Positions 15,022 through 30,790 of a stretch of 64,000 nt of DNA are shown in pieces (position 1 is the first letter of the stretch; every line of letters begins with the position of its first letter). Both the position numbers and the translations under genes were made by a program. The notes below the pieces were generated by a model. It saw only the letters and a list, made by a program, of their open reading frames with translations, did not search any database and was not told the origin of the DNA. The stretch covers positions 1 to 64,000 of the forward strand of contig CAMPDV010001073.1 of NCBI GenBank assembly GCA_946699065.1. The letters are read 5' to 3'. This DNA comes from Loxodes magnus. Taxonomy: Eukaryota; Ciliophora; Karyorelictea; Loxodida; Loxodidae.

Positions 15022-16194
15022 GTGAGACTATGGGACGTCAAGACAGGTACCAGTAAGACAATGAGTTGTCACACATGGTCTGTAAATGCTGTGGCTATAA
15101 CCAGTGATTCAGAGTTCATCGTATCGGGAAGTCATGGTTATACGTTGAGACTTTGGGACGTCAAGACAGGTACCAGTAAGACAATGAGTGGTCACACTAG
15201 TTCAATATATGCTGCAGCGATATCCAGTGATTCAGAGTTCATCGTATCGGGAAGTCATGGTTATACGTTGAGACTATGGGACGTCAAGACAGGTACCAGT
15301 AAGACAATGAGTGGTCACACATGGTCTGTAAATGCTGTGGCTATATCCAGTGATTCAGAGTTCATCGTATCGGGAAGTCATGGTTATACGTTGAGACTAT
15401 GGGACGTCAAGACAGGTACCAGTAAGACAATGAGTGGTCACACATGGTCTGTAAATGCTGTGGCTATATCCAGTGATTCAGAGTTCATCGTATCGGGAAG
15501 TGATGATTATACGGTGAGACTATGGAACGTCAAGACAGGTACCAGTAAGACAATGAGTGGTCACACATGGTCTGTAAATGCTGTGGCTATATCCAGTGAT
15601 TCAGAGTTCATCGTATCGGGAAGTCATGGTTATACGTTGAGACTATGGGACGTCAAGACAGGTACCAGTAAGACAATGAGTGGTCACACTAGTTCAATAT
15701 ATGCTGCAGCAATATCCAGTGATTCAGAATTCATCGTATCGGGAAGTCATGGTTATACGTTGAGACTATGGGACGTCAAGACAGGTACCAGTAAGACAAT
15801 GAGTGGTCACACATGGTCTGTAAATGCTGTGGCTATATCCAGTGATTCAGAGTTCATCGTATCGGGAAGTCATGGTTATACGTTGAGACTATGGGACGTC
15901 AAGACAGGTACCTGTAAGACCATGAGTGGTCACACAGATTCTGTATATGCTGTGGCTATAACCAGTTATTCAGAGTTTTTCGTATCGGGAAGTCATGGCT
16001 ATACGGTGAGACTATGGGACGTCAAGACAGGTACCAGTAAGACAATGAGTGGTCACACTAGTTCAATATATGCTGCAGCTATATCCAGTGATTCAGAGTT
16101 CATCGTATCGGGAAGTGATGATTATACGGTGAGACTATGGGACGTCAAGACAGGTACCTGTAAGACCATGAGTGGTCACACAGATTCTGTATGA
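15022..16194 (+). pseudogene. WD40 open block, second copy with a private mutation cluster
   Basis: A 390-codon copy of 10473-11645 at an offset of 4,549 bp, again starting just after the 1-bp deletion. It differs by Thr4 in an early blade and by one strongly changed unit at about 15,955-16,015. There Ser4, Asp6 and Ile10 become Thr, Tyr and Phe, codon 17 is TAT preceded by GGC, and the connector is C-type. This density of private changes is unusual in the array. The block ends at a codon-40 TGA and has no credible start. Confidence 0.48.
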
Positions 16195-19100
16195 TCTGTG
16201 GCTATATCCAGTGATTCAGAGTTCATCGTATCGGGAAGTGATGATAAGAAGGTGAGACTATGGGACGTCAAGACAGGTACCTGTAAGACCATGAGTGGTC
16301 ACACATGGTCTGTAAATGCTGTGGCTATATCCAGTGATTCAGAGTTCATCGTATCGGGAAGTCATGGTTATACGTTGAGACTATGGGACGTCAAGACAGG
16401 TACCAGTAAGACAATGAGTGGTCACACTAGTTATGTATGATCTGTGGCTATATCCAGTGATTCAGAGTTCATCGTATCGGGAAGTCATGGTTATACGTTG
16501 AGACTATGGGACGTCAAGACAGGTACCAGTAAGACAATGAGTGGTCACACTAGTTATGTATGATCTGTGGCTATAACCAGTGATTCAGAGTTCATCGTAT
16601 CGGGAAGTTGAGATTCTACGGTGAGACTATGGGACGTCAAGACAGGTACCAGTAAGACAATGAGTGGTCACACATGGTCTGTAAATGCTGTGGCTATATC
16701 CAGTGATTCAGAGTTCATCGTATCGGGAAGTCATGGTTATACGTTGAGACTATGGGACGTCAAGACAGGTACCAGTAAGACAATGAGTGGTCACACTAGT
16801 TATGTATGATCTGTGGCTATAACCAGTGATTCAGAGTTCATCGTATCGGGAAGTCATGGTTATACGTTGAGACTATGGGACGTCAAGACAGGTACCAGTA
16901 AGACAATGAGTGGTCAAACATGGTCTGTAAATGCTGTGGCTATATCCAGTGATTCAGAGTTCATCGTATCGGGAAGTCATGGTTATACGTTGAGACTATG
17001 GGACGTCAAGACAGGTACCAGTAAGACAATGAGTGGTCACACATGGTCTGTAAATGCTGTGGCTATATACAGTGATTCAGAGTTCATCGTATCGGGAAGT
17101 CATGGTTATACTTTGAGACTATGGGACGTCAAGACAGGTACCAGTAAGACAATGAGTGGTCACACATGGTCTGTAAATGCTGTGGCTATATCCAGTGATT
17201 CAGAGTTCATCGTATCGGGAAGTCATGGTTATACGTTGAGACTATGGGACGTCAAGACAGGTACCAGTAAGACAATGAGTGGTCACACATGGTCTGTAAA
17301 TGCTGTGGCTATATCCAGTGATTCAGAGTTCATCGTATCGGGAAGTCATGGTTATACGTTGAGACTATGGGACGTCAAGACAGGTACCAGTAAGACAATG
17401 AGTGGTCACACATGGTCTGTAAATGCTGTGGCTATATCCAGTGATTCAGAGTTCATCGTATCGGGAAGTTATAATTAGACGGTGAGACTATGGGACGTCA
17501 AGACAGGTACCAGTAAGACAATGAGTGGTCACACATGGTCTGTAAATGCTGTGGCTATATCCAGTGATTCAGAGTTCATCGTATCGGGAAGTCATGGTTA
17601 TACGTTGAGACTATGGGACGTCAAGACAGGTACCAGTAAGACAATGAGTGGTCACACATGGTCTGTATATACTGTGGCTATATCCAGTGATTCAGAGTTC
17701 ATCGTATCGGGAAGTCATGGTTATACGTTGAGACTATGGGACGTCAAGACAGGTACCAGTAAGACAATGAGTGGTCACACATGGTCTGTAAATGCTGTGG
17801 CTATATCCAGTGATTCAGAGTTCATCGTATCGGGAAGTAGAGATTCTACGGTGAGACTATGGGACGTCAAGACAGGTACCAGTAAGACAATGAGTGGTCA
17901 CACTAGTTATGTATGATCTGTGGCTATATCCAGTGATTCAGAGTTCATCGTATCGGGAAGTAGAGATTCTACGGTGAGACTATGGGACGTCAAGACAGGT
18001 ACCAGTAAGACAATGAGTGGTCACACTAGTTATGTATGATCTGTGGCTATAACCAGTGATTCAGAGTTCATCGTATCGGGAAGTATGATTCTACGTTGAG
18101 ACTTTGGGACGTCAAGACAGGTACCAGTAAGACAATGAGTGGTCACACTAGTTCAATATATGCTGCAGCGATATCCAGTGATTCAGAGTTCATCGTATCG
18201 GGAAGTCATGGTTATACGTTGAGACTATGGGACGTCAAGACAGGTACCAGTAAGACAATGAGTGGTCACACATGGTCTGTAAATGCTGTGGCTATATCCA
18301 GTGATTCAGAGTTCATCGTATCGGGAAGTCATGGTTATACGTTGAGACTATGGGACGTCAAGACAGGTACCAGTAAGACAATGAGTGGTCACACATGGTC
18401 TGTAAATGCTGTGGCTATATCCAGTGATTCAGAGTTCATCGTATCGGGAAGTAGAGATAAGACGGTGAGACTATGGAACGTCAAGACAGGTACCTGTAAG
18501 ACCATGAGTGGTCACACAGATTCTGTATATACTGTGGCTATATCCAGTGATTCAGAGTTCATCGTATCGGGAAGTGATGATAAGACGGTGAGACTATGGG
18601 ACGTCAAGACAGGTACCAGTAAGACAATGAGTGGTCACACATGGTCTGTAAATGCTGTGGCTATATCCAGTGATTCAGAGTTCATCGTATCGGGAAGTTA
18701 TAATTAGACGGTGAGACTATGGGACGTCAAGACAGGTACCAGTAAGACAATGAGTGGTCACACATGGTCTGTAAATGCTGTGGCTATATCCAGTGATTCA
18801 GAGTTCATCGTATCGGGAAGTCATGGTTATACGTTGAGACTATGGGACGTCAAGACAGGTACCAGTAAGACAATGAGTGGTCACACATGGTCTGTAAATG
18901 CTGTGGCTATATACAGTGATTCAGAGTTCATGGTATCGGGAAGTTGAGATTCTACGGTGAGACTATGGGACGTCAAGACAGGTACCAGTAAGACAATGAG
19001 TGGTCACACTAGTTCAATATATGCTGCAGCTATATCCAGTGATTCAGAGTTCATCGTATCGGGAAGTGATGATTATACGGTGAGACTATGGGACGTCAAG

Positions 19101-22100
19101 ACAGGTACCTGTAAGACCATGAGTGGTCACACAGATTCTGTATGATCTGTGGCTATATCCAGTGATTCAGAGTTCATCGTATCGGGAAGTGATGATTGTA
19201 CGGTGAGACTATGGAACGTCAAGACAGGTACCTGTAAGACCATGAGTGGTCACACATGGTCTGTAAATGCTGTGGCTATATCCAGTGATTCAGAGTTCAT
19301 CGTATCGGGAAGTCATGGTTATACGTTGAGACTATGGGACGTCAAGACAGGTACCAGTAAGACAATGAGTGGTCACACTAGTTATGTATGATCTGTGGCT
19401 ATATCCAGTGATTCAGAGTTCATCGTATCGGGAAGTCATGGTTATACGTTGAGACTATGGGACGTCAAGACAGGTACCAGTAAGACAATGAGTGGTCACA
19501 CTAGTTATGTATGATCTGTGGCTATAACCAGTGATTCAGAGTTCATCGTATCGGGAAGTTGAGATTCTACGGTGAGACTATGGGACGTCAAGACAGGTAC
19601 CAGTAAGACAATGAGTGGTCACACATGGTCTGTAAATGCTGTGGCTATATCCAGTGATTCAGAGTTCATCGTATCGGGAAGTCATGGTTATACGTTGAGA
19701 CTATGGGACGTCAAGACAGGTACCAGTAAGACAATGAGTGGTCACACTAGTTATGTATGATCTGTGGCTATAACCAGTGATTCAGAGTTCATCGTATCGG
19801 GAAGTCATGGTTATACGTTGAGACTATGGGACGTCAAGACAGGTACCAGTAAGACAATGAGTTGTCACACATGGTCTGTAAATGCTGTGGCTATATCCAG
19901 TGATTCAGAGTTCATCGTATCGGGAAGTCATGGTTATACGTTGAGACTATGGGACGTCAAGACAGGTACCAGTAAGACAATGAGTGGTCACACTAGTTAT
20001 GTATGATCTGTGGCTATATCCAGTGATTCAGAGTTCATCGTATCGGGAAGTCATGGTTATACGTTGAGACTATGGGACGTCAAGACAGGTACCAGTAAGA
20101 CAATGAGTGGTCACACATGGTCTGTAAATGCTGTGGCTATATCCAGTGATTCAGAGTTCATCGTATCGGGAAGTCATGGTTATACGTTGAGACTATGGGA
20201 CGTCAAGACAGGTACCAGTAAGACAATGAGTGGTCACACATGGTCTGTAAATGCTGTGGCTATATCCAGTGATTCAGAGTTCATCGTATCGGGAAGTCAT
20301 GGTTATACGTTGAGACTATGGGACGTCAAGACAGGTACCAGTAAGACAATGAGTGGTCACACATGGTCTGTAAATGCTGTGGCTATATCCAGTGATTCAG
20401 AGTTCATCGTATCGGCAAGTCATGGTTATACGTTGAGACTATGGGACGTCAAGACAGGTACCAGTAAGACAATGAGTGGTCACACATGGTCTGTAAATGC
20501 TGTGGCTATATACAGTGATTCAGAGTTCATGGTATCGGGAAGTTGAGATTCTACGGTGAGACTATGGGACGTCAAGACAGGTACCAGTAAGACAATGAGT
20601 GGTCACACTAGTTCAATATATGCTGCAGCTATATCCAGTGATTCAGAGTTCATCGTATCGGGAAGTGATGATTATACGGTGAGACTATGGGACGTCAAGA
20701 CAGGTACCTGTAAGACCATGAGTGGTCACACAGATTCTGTATGATCTGTGGCTATATCCAGTGATTCAGAGTTCATCGTATCGGGAAGTGATGATAAGAC
20801 GGTGAGACTATGGAACGTCAAGACAGGTACCTGTAAGACAATGAGTGGTCACACATGGTCTATAAATGCTGTGGCTATATACAGTGATTCAGTGTTCATG
20901 GTATCGGGAAGTAGAGATAAGACGGTGAGACTATGGAACGTCAAGACAGGTACCTGTAAGACCATGAGTGGTCACACAGATTCTGTATGTGCTGTGGCTA
21001 TATCCAGTGATTCAGAGTTCATCGTATCGGGAAGTAGAGATGAGACGGTGAGACTATGGAACGTCAAGACAGGTACCTGTAAGACCATGAGTGGTCACAC
21101 AGATTCTGTATGTGCTGTGGCTATATCCAGTGATTCAGAGTTCATCGTATCGGGAAGTTATGATTAGACGGTGAGACTATGGAACGTCAAGACAGGTACC
21201 TGTAAGACCATGAGTGGTCACACAGATTATGTATATGCTGTGGCTATATCCAGTGATTCAGAGTTCATCGTATCGGGAAGTGATGATAAGACGGTGAGAC
21301 TATGGAACGTCAAGACAGGTACCTGTAAGACCATGAGTGGTCACACATATTCTGTATATACTGTGGCTATATTCAGTGATTCAGAGTTCATCGTATCGGG
21401 AAGTGTAGATAAGACGGTGAGACTATGGGACGTCAAGACAGGTACCTGTAAGACCATGAGTGGTCACACTAGTTATGTATTATCTGTGGCTATATCCAGT
21501 GATTCAGAGTTCATCGTATCGGGAAGTAGAGATAAGACGGTGAGACTATGGGACGTCAAGACAGGTACCTGTAAGACCATGAGTGGTCACACATATTCTG
21601 TATATACTGTGGCTATATCCAGTGATTCAGAGTTCATCGTATCGGGAAGTAGAGATAAGACGGTGAGACTATGGAACGTCAAGACAGGTACCTGTAAGAC
21701 CATGAGTGGTCACACAGATTCTGTATTATCTGTGGCTATATCCAGTGATTCAGAGTTCATCGTATCGGGAAGTTATGATTAGACGGTGAGACTATGGAAC
21801 GTCAAGACAGGTACCTGTAAGACCATGAGTGGTCAAACTAGTTATGTATATGCTGTGGCAATATCCAGTGATTCAGAGTTCATCGTATCGGGAAGTTATG
21901 ATGAGACGGTGAGACTATGGAACGTCAAGACAGGTACCTGTAAGACCATGAGTGGTCACACAGATTATGTATTATCTGTGGCTATATTCAGTGATTCAGA
22001 GTTCATCGTATCGGGAAGTGTAGATAAGACGGTGAGACTATGGGACGTCAAGACAGGTACCTGTAAGACCATGAGTGGTCACACAGATTATGTATTATCT

Positions 22101-22994
22101 GTGGATATATCCAGTGATTCAGAGTTCATCGTATCGGGAAGTTATGATTAGACGGTGAGACTATGGAACGTCAAGACAGGTACCTGTAAGACCATGAGTG
22201 GTCACACATATTCTGTATATGCTGTGGCTATATCCAGTGATTCAGAGTTCATCGTATCGGGAAGTTATGATTAGACGGTGAGACTATGGAACGTCAAGAC
22301 AGGTACCTGTAAGACCATGAGTGGTCACACATATTCTGTATATACTGTGGCTATATCCAGTGATTCAGAGTTCATCGTATCGGGAAGTGATGATAAGACG
22401 GTGAGACTATGGAACGTCAAGACAGGTACCTGTAAGACCATGAGTGGTCACACAGATTCTGTATGATCTGTGGCTATATCCAGTGATTCAGAGTTCATCG
22501 TATCGGGAAGTAGAGATAAGACGGTGAGACTATGGGACGTCAAGACAGGTACCTGTAAGACCATGAGTGGTCACACATATTCTGTATATACTGTGGCTAT
22601 ATCCAGTGATTCAGAGTTCATCGTATCGGGAAGTTATGATTAGACGGTGAGACTATGGAACGTCAAGACAGGTACCTGTAAGACCATGAGTGGTCACACA
22701 GATTATGTATTATCTGTGGCTATATCCAGTGATTCAGAGTTCATCGTATCGGGAAGTAGAGATGAGACGGTGAGACTATGGAACGTCAAGACAGGTACCT
22801 GTAAGACCATGAGTGGTCACACAGATTATGTATTATCTGTGGCTATATCCAGTGATTCAGAGTTCATCGTATCGGGAAGTTATGATGAGACGGTGAGACT
22901 ATGGGACGTCAAGACAGGTACCTGTAAGACCATGAGTGGTCACACAGATTCTGTATATACTGTGGCTATATCCAGTGATTCAGAGTTCATCGTA

Positions 22995-25695
<2,701 letters not shown>

Positions 25696-26908
25696 CGTCA
25701 AGACAGGTACCTGTAAGACCATGAGTGGTCACACATATTCTGTATATACTGTGGCTATATCCAGTGATTCAGAGTTCATCGTATCGGGAAGTGATGATAA
25801 GACGGTGAGACTATGGAACGTCAAGACAGGTACCTGTAAGACCATGAGTGGTCACACAGATTCTGTATTATCTGTGGCTATATCCAGTGATTCAGAGTTC
25901 ATCGTATCGGGAAGTTATGATAAGACGGTGAGACTATGGGACGTCAAGACAGGTACCTGTAAGACCATGAGTGGTCACACAGATTATGTATGATCTGTGG
26001 CTATATCCAGTGATTCAGAGTTCATCGTATCGGGAAGTAGAGATGAGACTGTGAGACTATGGAACGTCAAGACAGGTACCTGTAAGACCATGAGTGGTCA
26101 CACATATTCTGTATATGCTGTGGCTATATCCAGTGATTCAGAGTTCATCGTATCGGGAAGTTATGATAAGACGGTGAGACTATGGGACGTCAAGACAGGT
26201 ACCTGTAAGACCATGAGTGGTCACACAGATTATGTATATACTGTGGCTATATCCAGTGATTCAGAGTTCATCGTATCGGGAAGTAGAGATAAGACGGTGA
26301 GACTATGGAACGTCAAGACAGGTACCTGTAAGACCATGAGTGGTCACACAGATTCTGTATTATCTGTGGCTATATCCAGTGATTCAGAGTTCATCGTATC
26401 GGGAAGTGATGATAAGACGGTGAGACTATGGAACGTCAAGACAGGTACCTGTAAGACCATGAGTGGTCACACAGATTCTGTATGTGCTGTGGCTATATCC
26501 AGTGATTCAGAGTTCATCGTATCGGGAAGTAGAGATGAGACTGTGAGACTATGGAACGTCAAGACAGGTACCTGTAAGACCATGAGTGGTCACACAGATT
26601 CTGTATGATCTGTGGCTATATCCAGTGATTCAGAGTTCATCGTATCGGGAAGTAGAGATAAGACGGTGAGACTATGGGACGTCAAGACATGTACCTGTAA
26701 GACCATGAGTGGTCACACTAGTTATGTATATACTGTGTCTATATCCAGTGATTCAGAGTTCATCGTATCGGGAAGTAGAGATGAGACGGTGAGACTATGG
26801 AACGTCAAGACAGGTACCTGTAAGACCATGAGTGGTCACACATATTCTGTATTATCTGTGGCTATATCCAGTGATTCAGAGTTCATCGTATCGGGAAGTG
26901 ATGATTAG

Positions 26909-27961
26909 ACGGTGAGACTATGGGACGTCAAGACAGGTACCTGTAAGACCATGAGTGGTCACACAGATTATGTATTATCTGTGGCTATATCCAGTGATTC
27001 AGAGTTCATCGTATCGGGAAGTTATGATTGTACGGTGAGACTATGGGACGTCAAGACAGGTACCTGTAAGACCATGAGTGGTCACACAAATTCTGTAAGA
27101 TCTGTGGCTATATCCAGTGATTCAGAGTTCATCGTATCGGGAAGTGATGATAAGACGGTGAGACTATGGAACGTCAAGACAGGTACCTGTAAGACCATGA
27201 GTGGTGACACAAATTCTGTAAGATCTGTGGCTATATCCAGTGATTCAGAGTTCATCGTATCGGGAAGTGATGATAAGACGGTGAGACTATGGAACGTCAA
27301 GACATGTACCTGTAAGACCATGAGTGGTCACACAGATTATGTATTATCTGTGGCTATATCCAGTGATTCAGAGTTCATCGTATCGGGAAGTAGAGATGAG
27401 ACGGTGAGACTATGGAACGTCAAGACAGGTACCTGTAAGACCATGAGTGGTCACACAGATTCTGTATTATCTGTGGCTATATCCAGTGATTCAGAGTTCA
27501 TCGTATCGGGAAGTGATGATAAGACGGTGAGACTATGGAACGTCAAGACAGGTACCTGTAAGACCATGAGTGGTCACACAGATTATGTATTATCTGTGGC
27601 TATATCCAGTGATTCAGAGTTCATCGTATCGGGAAGTAGAGATGAGACTGTGAGACTATGGAACGTCAAGACAGGTACCTGTAAGACCATGAGTGGTCAC
27701 ACAGATTATGTATATACTGTGGCTATATCCAGTGATTCAGAGTTCATCGTATCGGGAAGTCATGATTGTACGGTGAGACTATGGGACGTCAAGACATGTA
27801 CCTGTAAGACCATGAGTGGTCACACAGATTATGTATTATCTGTGGCTATATCCAGTGATTCAGAGTTCATCGTATCGGGAAGTAGAGATGAGACGGTGAG
27901 ACTATGGAACGTCAAGACAGGTACCTGTAAGACCATGAGTGGTCACACAGATTATGTATGA
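26909..27961 (+). pseudogene. WD40 open block, C-type, with a His35 to Asp change
   Basis: A 1,053-bp open frame from a TAG at codon 17 to a codon-40 TGA, with about 8.5 blades: YDC, DDK, DDK(Cys27), RDE, DDK, RDE, HDC(Cys27), RDE. It duplicates 24.95-25.68 kb at an offset of 1,960 bp, but here the RDE unit has lost no bases, so the frame continues. Near 27,206 the Gly-His pair reads Gly-Asp, losing a WD40 tetrad residue in one blade. No start is identifiable. Confidence 0.47.
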
Positions 27962-29614
27962 TCTGTGGCTATATCCAGTGATTCAGAGTTCATCGTATCG
28001 GGAAGTAGAGATGAGACTGTGAGACTATGGAACGTCAAGACAGGTACCTGTAAGACCATGAGTGGTCACACATATTCTGTATATGCTGTGGCTATATCCA
28101 GTGATTCAGAGTTCATCGTATCGGGAAGTTATGATAAGACGGTGAGACTATGGAACGTCAAGACAGGTACCTGTAAGACCATGAGTGGTCACACAGATTC
28201 TGTATGATCTGTGGCTATATCCAGTGATTCAGAGTTCATCGTATCGGGAAGTAGAGATAAGACGGTGAGACTATGGAACGTCAAGACAGGTACCTGTAAG
28301 ACCATGAGTGGTCACACAGATTCTGTATTATCTGTGGCTATATCCAGTGATTCAGAGTTCATCGTATCGGGAAGTGATGATAAGACGGTGAGACTATGGA
28401 ACGTCAAGACAGGTACCTGTAAGACCATGAGTGGTCACACAGATTCTGTATGTGCTGTGGCTATATCCAGTGATTCAGAGTTCATCGTATCGGGAAGTAG
28501 AGATGAGACTGTGAGACTATGGAACGTCAAGACAGGTACCTGTAAGACCATGAGTGGTCGCACATATTCTGTATTATCTGTGGCAATATCCAGTGATTCA
28601 GAGTTCATCGTATCGGGAAGTAGAGATGAGACGGTGAGACTATGGAACGTCAAGACAGGTACCTGTAAGACCATGAGTGGTCACACAGATTCTGTATGTG
28701 CTGTGGCTATATCCAGTGATTCAGAGTTCATCGTATCGGGAAGTTATGATTAGACGGTGAGACTATGGAACGTCAAGACAGGTACCTGTAAGACCATGAG
28801 TGGTCACACAGATTATGTATTATCTGTGGCTATATCCAGTGATTCAGAGTTCATCGTATCGGGAAGTTATGATTAGACGGTGAGACTATGGAACGTCAAG
28901 ACAGGTACCTGTAAGACCATGAGTGGTCACACTAGTTATGTATATGCTGTGGCTATATCCAGTGATTCAGAGTTCATCGTATCGGGAAGTTATGATGAGA
29001 CGGTGAGACTATGGAACGTCAAGACAGGTACCTGTAAGACCATGAGTGGTCGCACATATTCTGTATTATCTGTGGCAATATCCAGTGATTCAGAGTTCAT
29101 CGTATCGGGAAGTTATGATTAGAAGGTGAGACTATGGAACGTCAAGACAGGTACCTGTAAGACCATGAGTGGTCGCACATATTCTGTATTATCTGTGGCA
29201 ATATCCAGTGATTCAGAGTTCATCGTATCGGGAAGTAGAGATGAGACGGTGAGACTATGGAACGTCAAGACAGGTACCTGTAAGACCATGAGTGGTCACA
29301 CAGATTCTGTATGTGCTGTGGCTATATCCAGTGATTCAGAGTTCATCGTATCGGGAAGTTATGATTAGACGGTGAGACTATGGAACGTCAAGACAGGTAC
29401 CTGTAAGACCATGAGTGGTCACACAGATTATGTATTATCTGTGGCTATATCCAGTGATTCAGAGTTCATCGTATCGGGAAGTTATGATTAGACGGTGAGA
29501 CTATGGAACGTCAAGACAGGTACCTGTAAGACCATGAGTGGTCACACAGATTATGTATTATCTGTGGCTATATCCAGTGATTCAGAGTTCATCGTATCGG
29601 GAAGTTATGATTAG

Positions 29615-30667
29615 ACGGTGAGACTATGGAACGTCAAGACAGGTACCAGTAAGACAATGAGTGGTCACACTAGTTCAATATATGCTGCAGCTATATCCAG
29701 TGATTCAGAGTTCATCGTATCGGGAAGTGATGATTATACGGTGAGACTATGGGACGTCAAGACAGGTACCTGTAAGACCATGAGTGGTCACACATATTCT
29801 GTATATACTGTGGCTATATCCAGTGATTCAGAGTTCATCGTATCGGGAAGTAGAGATGAGACGGTGAGACTATGGGACGTCAAGACAGGTACCTGTAAGA
29901 CCATGAGTGGTCACACATATTCTGTATATACTGTGGCTATATCCAGTGATTCAGAGTTCATCGTATCGGGAAGTGATGATGAGACGGTGAGACTATGGGA
30001 CGTCAAGACAGGTACCTGTAAGACCATGAGTGGTCACACATATTCTGTATATACTGTGGCTATATCCAGTGATTCAGAGTTCATCGTATCGGGAAGTGAT
30101 GATAAGACGGTGAGACTATGGAACGTCAAGACAGGTACCTGTAAGACCATGAGTGGTCACACAGATTATGTATTATCTGTGGCTATATCCAGTGATTCAG
30201 AGTTCATCGTATCGGGAAGTGATGATAAGACGGTGAGACTATGGAACGTCAAGACAGGTACCTGTAAGACCATGAGTGGTCACACATATTCTGTATATAC
30301 TGTGGCTATATCCAGTGATTCAGAGTTCATCGTATCGGGAAGTAGAGATGAGACGGTGAGACTATGGGACGTCAAGACAGGTACCTGTAAGACCATGAGT
30401 GGTCACACAGATTCTGTATATACTGTGGCTATATCCAGTGATTCAGAGTTCATCGTATCGGGAAGTAGAGATAAGACGGTGAGACTATGGAACGTCAAGA
30501 CAGGTAACTTTAAAACCATGAGTGGTCACACATATTCTGTATATACTGTGGCTATATCCAGTGATTCAGAGTTCATCGTATCGGGAAGTAGAGATGAGAC
30601 TGTGAGACTATGGAACGTCAAGACAGGTACCTGTAAGACCATGAGTGGTCACACAGATTCTGTATGA
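29615..30667 (+). pseudogene. WD40 open block spanning the S/C junction, with Asn28-Phe29 variant
   Basis: Open from a TAG at codon 17 to a codon-40 TGA (349-codon run, about 8.5 blades). The first connector is S-type Ser-Ser-Ile-Tyr-Ala-Ala, then blades DDY, RDE, DDE, DDK, DDK, RDE, RDK, RDE. The RDK blade ends in Asn28-Phe29-Lys30 instead of Thr-Cys-Lys, from three base changes within 7 bp near 30,506. A close copy is at 39561-40619. There is no start codon outside the repeat framework. Confidence 0.47.
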
Positions 30668-30790
30668 TCTGTGGCTATATCCAGTGATTCAGAGTTCATC
30701 GTATCGGGAAGTGATGATAAGAAGGTGAGACTATGGGACGTCAAGACAGGTACCTGTAAGACCATGAGTGGTCACACAGATTCTGTATGA

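Larger units (their letters stand above)
10417..19513 (+). repeat. 4,549-bp higher-order repeat, two copies of 37 units
   Basis: 10,417-14,965 and 14,966-about 19,513 correspond unit for unit (37 x 123 minus two 1-bp deletions). Both copies contain the AGT-ATG-ATT deletion twice, the Ser-Ser-Ile connectors with GCG, and matching stops. Differences include Gly34-Gln35 near 16,916, the changed unit near 15,955-16,015, Asp-Asp-Lys-Lys versus Asp-Asp-Cys-Thr near 16,245, and displacement of the second 1-bp deletion by one unit (13,411 versus 18,082). A third partial copy begins near 19.5 kb, and related units start at 8.75 kb. Confidence 0.78.
1..20830 (+). repeat. Region 1: S-type-dominated stretch with many in-phase stops
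   Basis: Almost every unit is S-type (Trp37, His-Gly-Tyr at 15-17, AGT at codon 29). It is cut by recurring in-phase stops: TGA at codon 40 (context GTA-TGA-TCT), TAG at codon 17 (context AAT-TAG-ACG) and TGA at codon 15 (context AGT-TGA-GAT). Five units share a 1-bp deletion giving AGT-ATG-ATT near 2342, 10461, 13411, 15011 and 18082. A recurring variant has Ser37-Ser38-Ile39-Tyr40-Ala41-Ala1. Minor C-type insertions occur near 1.86-2.03 kb, 4.84 kb, 6.07 kb, 11.6 kb, 13.9 kb, 14.5 kb, 15.9-16.3 kb, 18.5 kb, 19.1 kb and 20.7 kb. The longest open block is 8941-10416. No non-repeat DNA is seen. Confidence 0.93.

Noticed and set aside
27082-28674. Antisense open frames of 79 codons at 27082-27321 and 28435-28674
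   Set aside because: They are exact shadows of the WD40 unit read backwards. They repeat with the 123-bp period, and open only because certain variable codons (such as TTA at codon 40) are absent locally.
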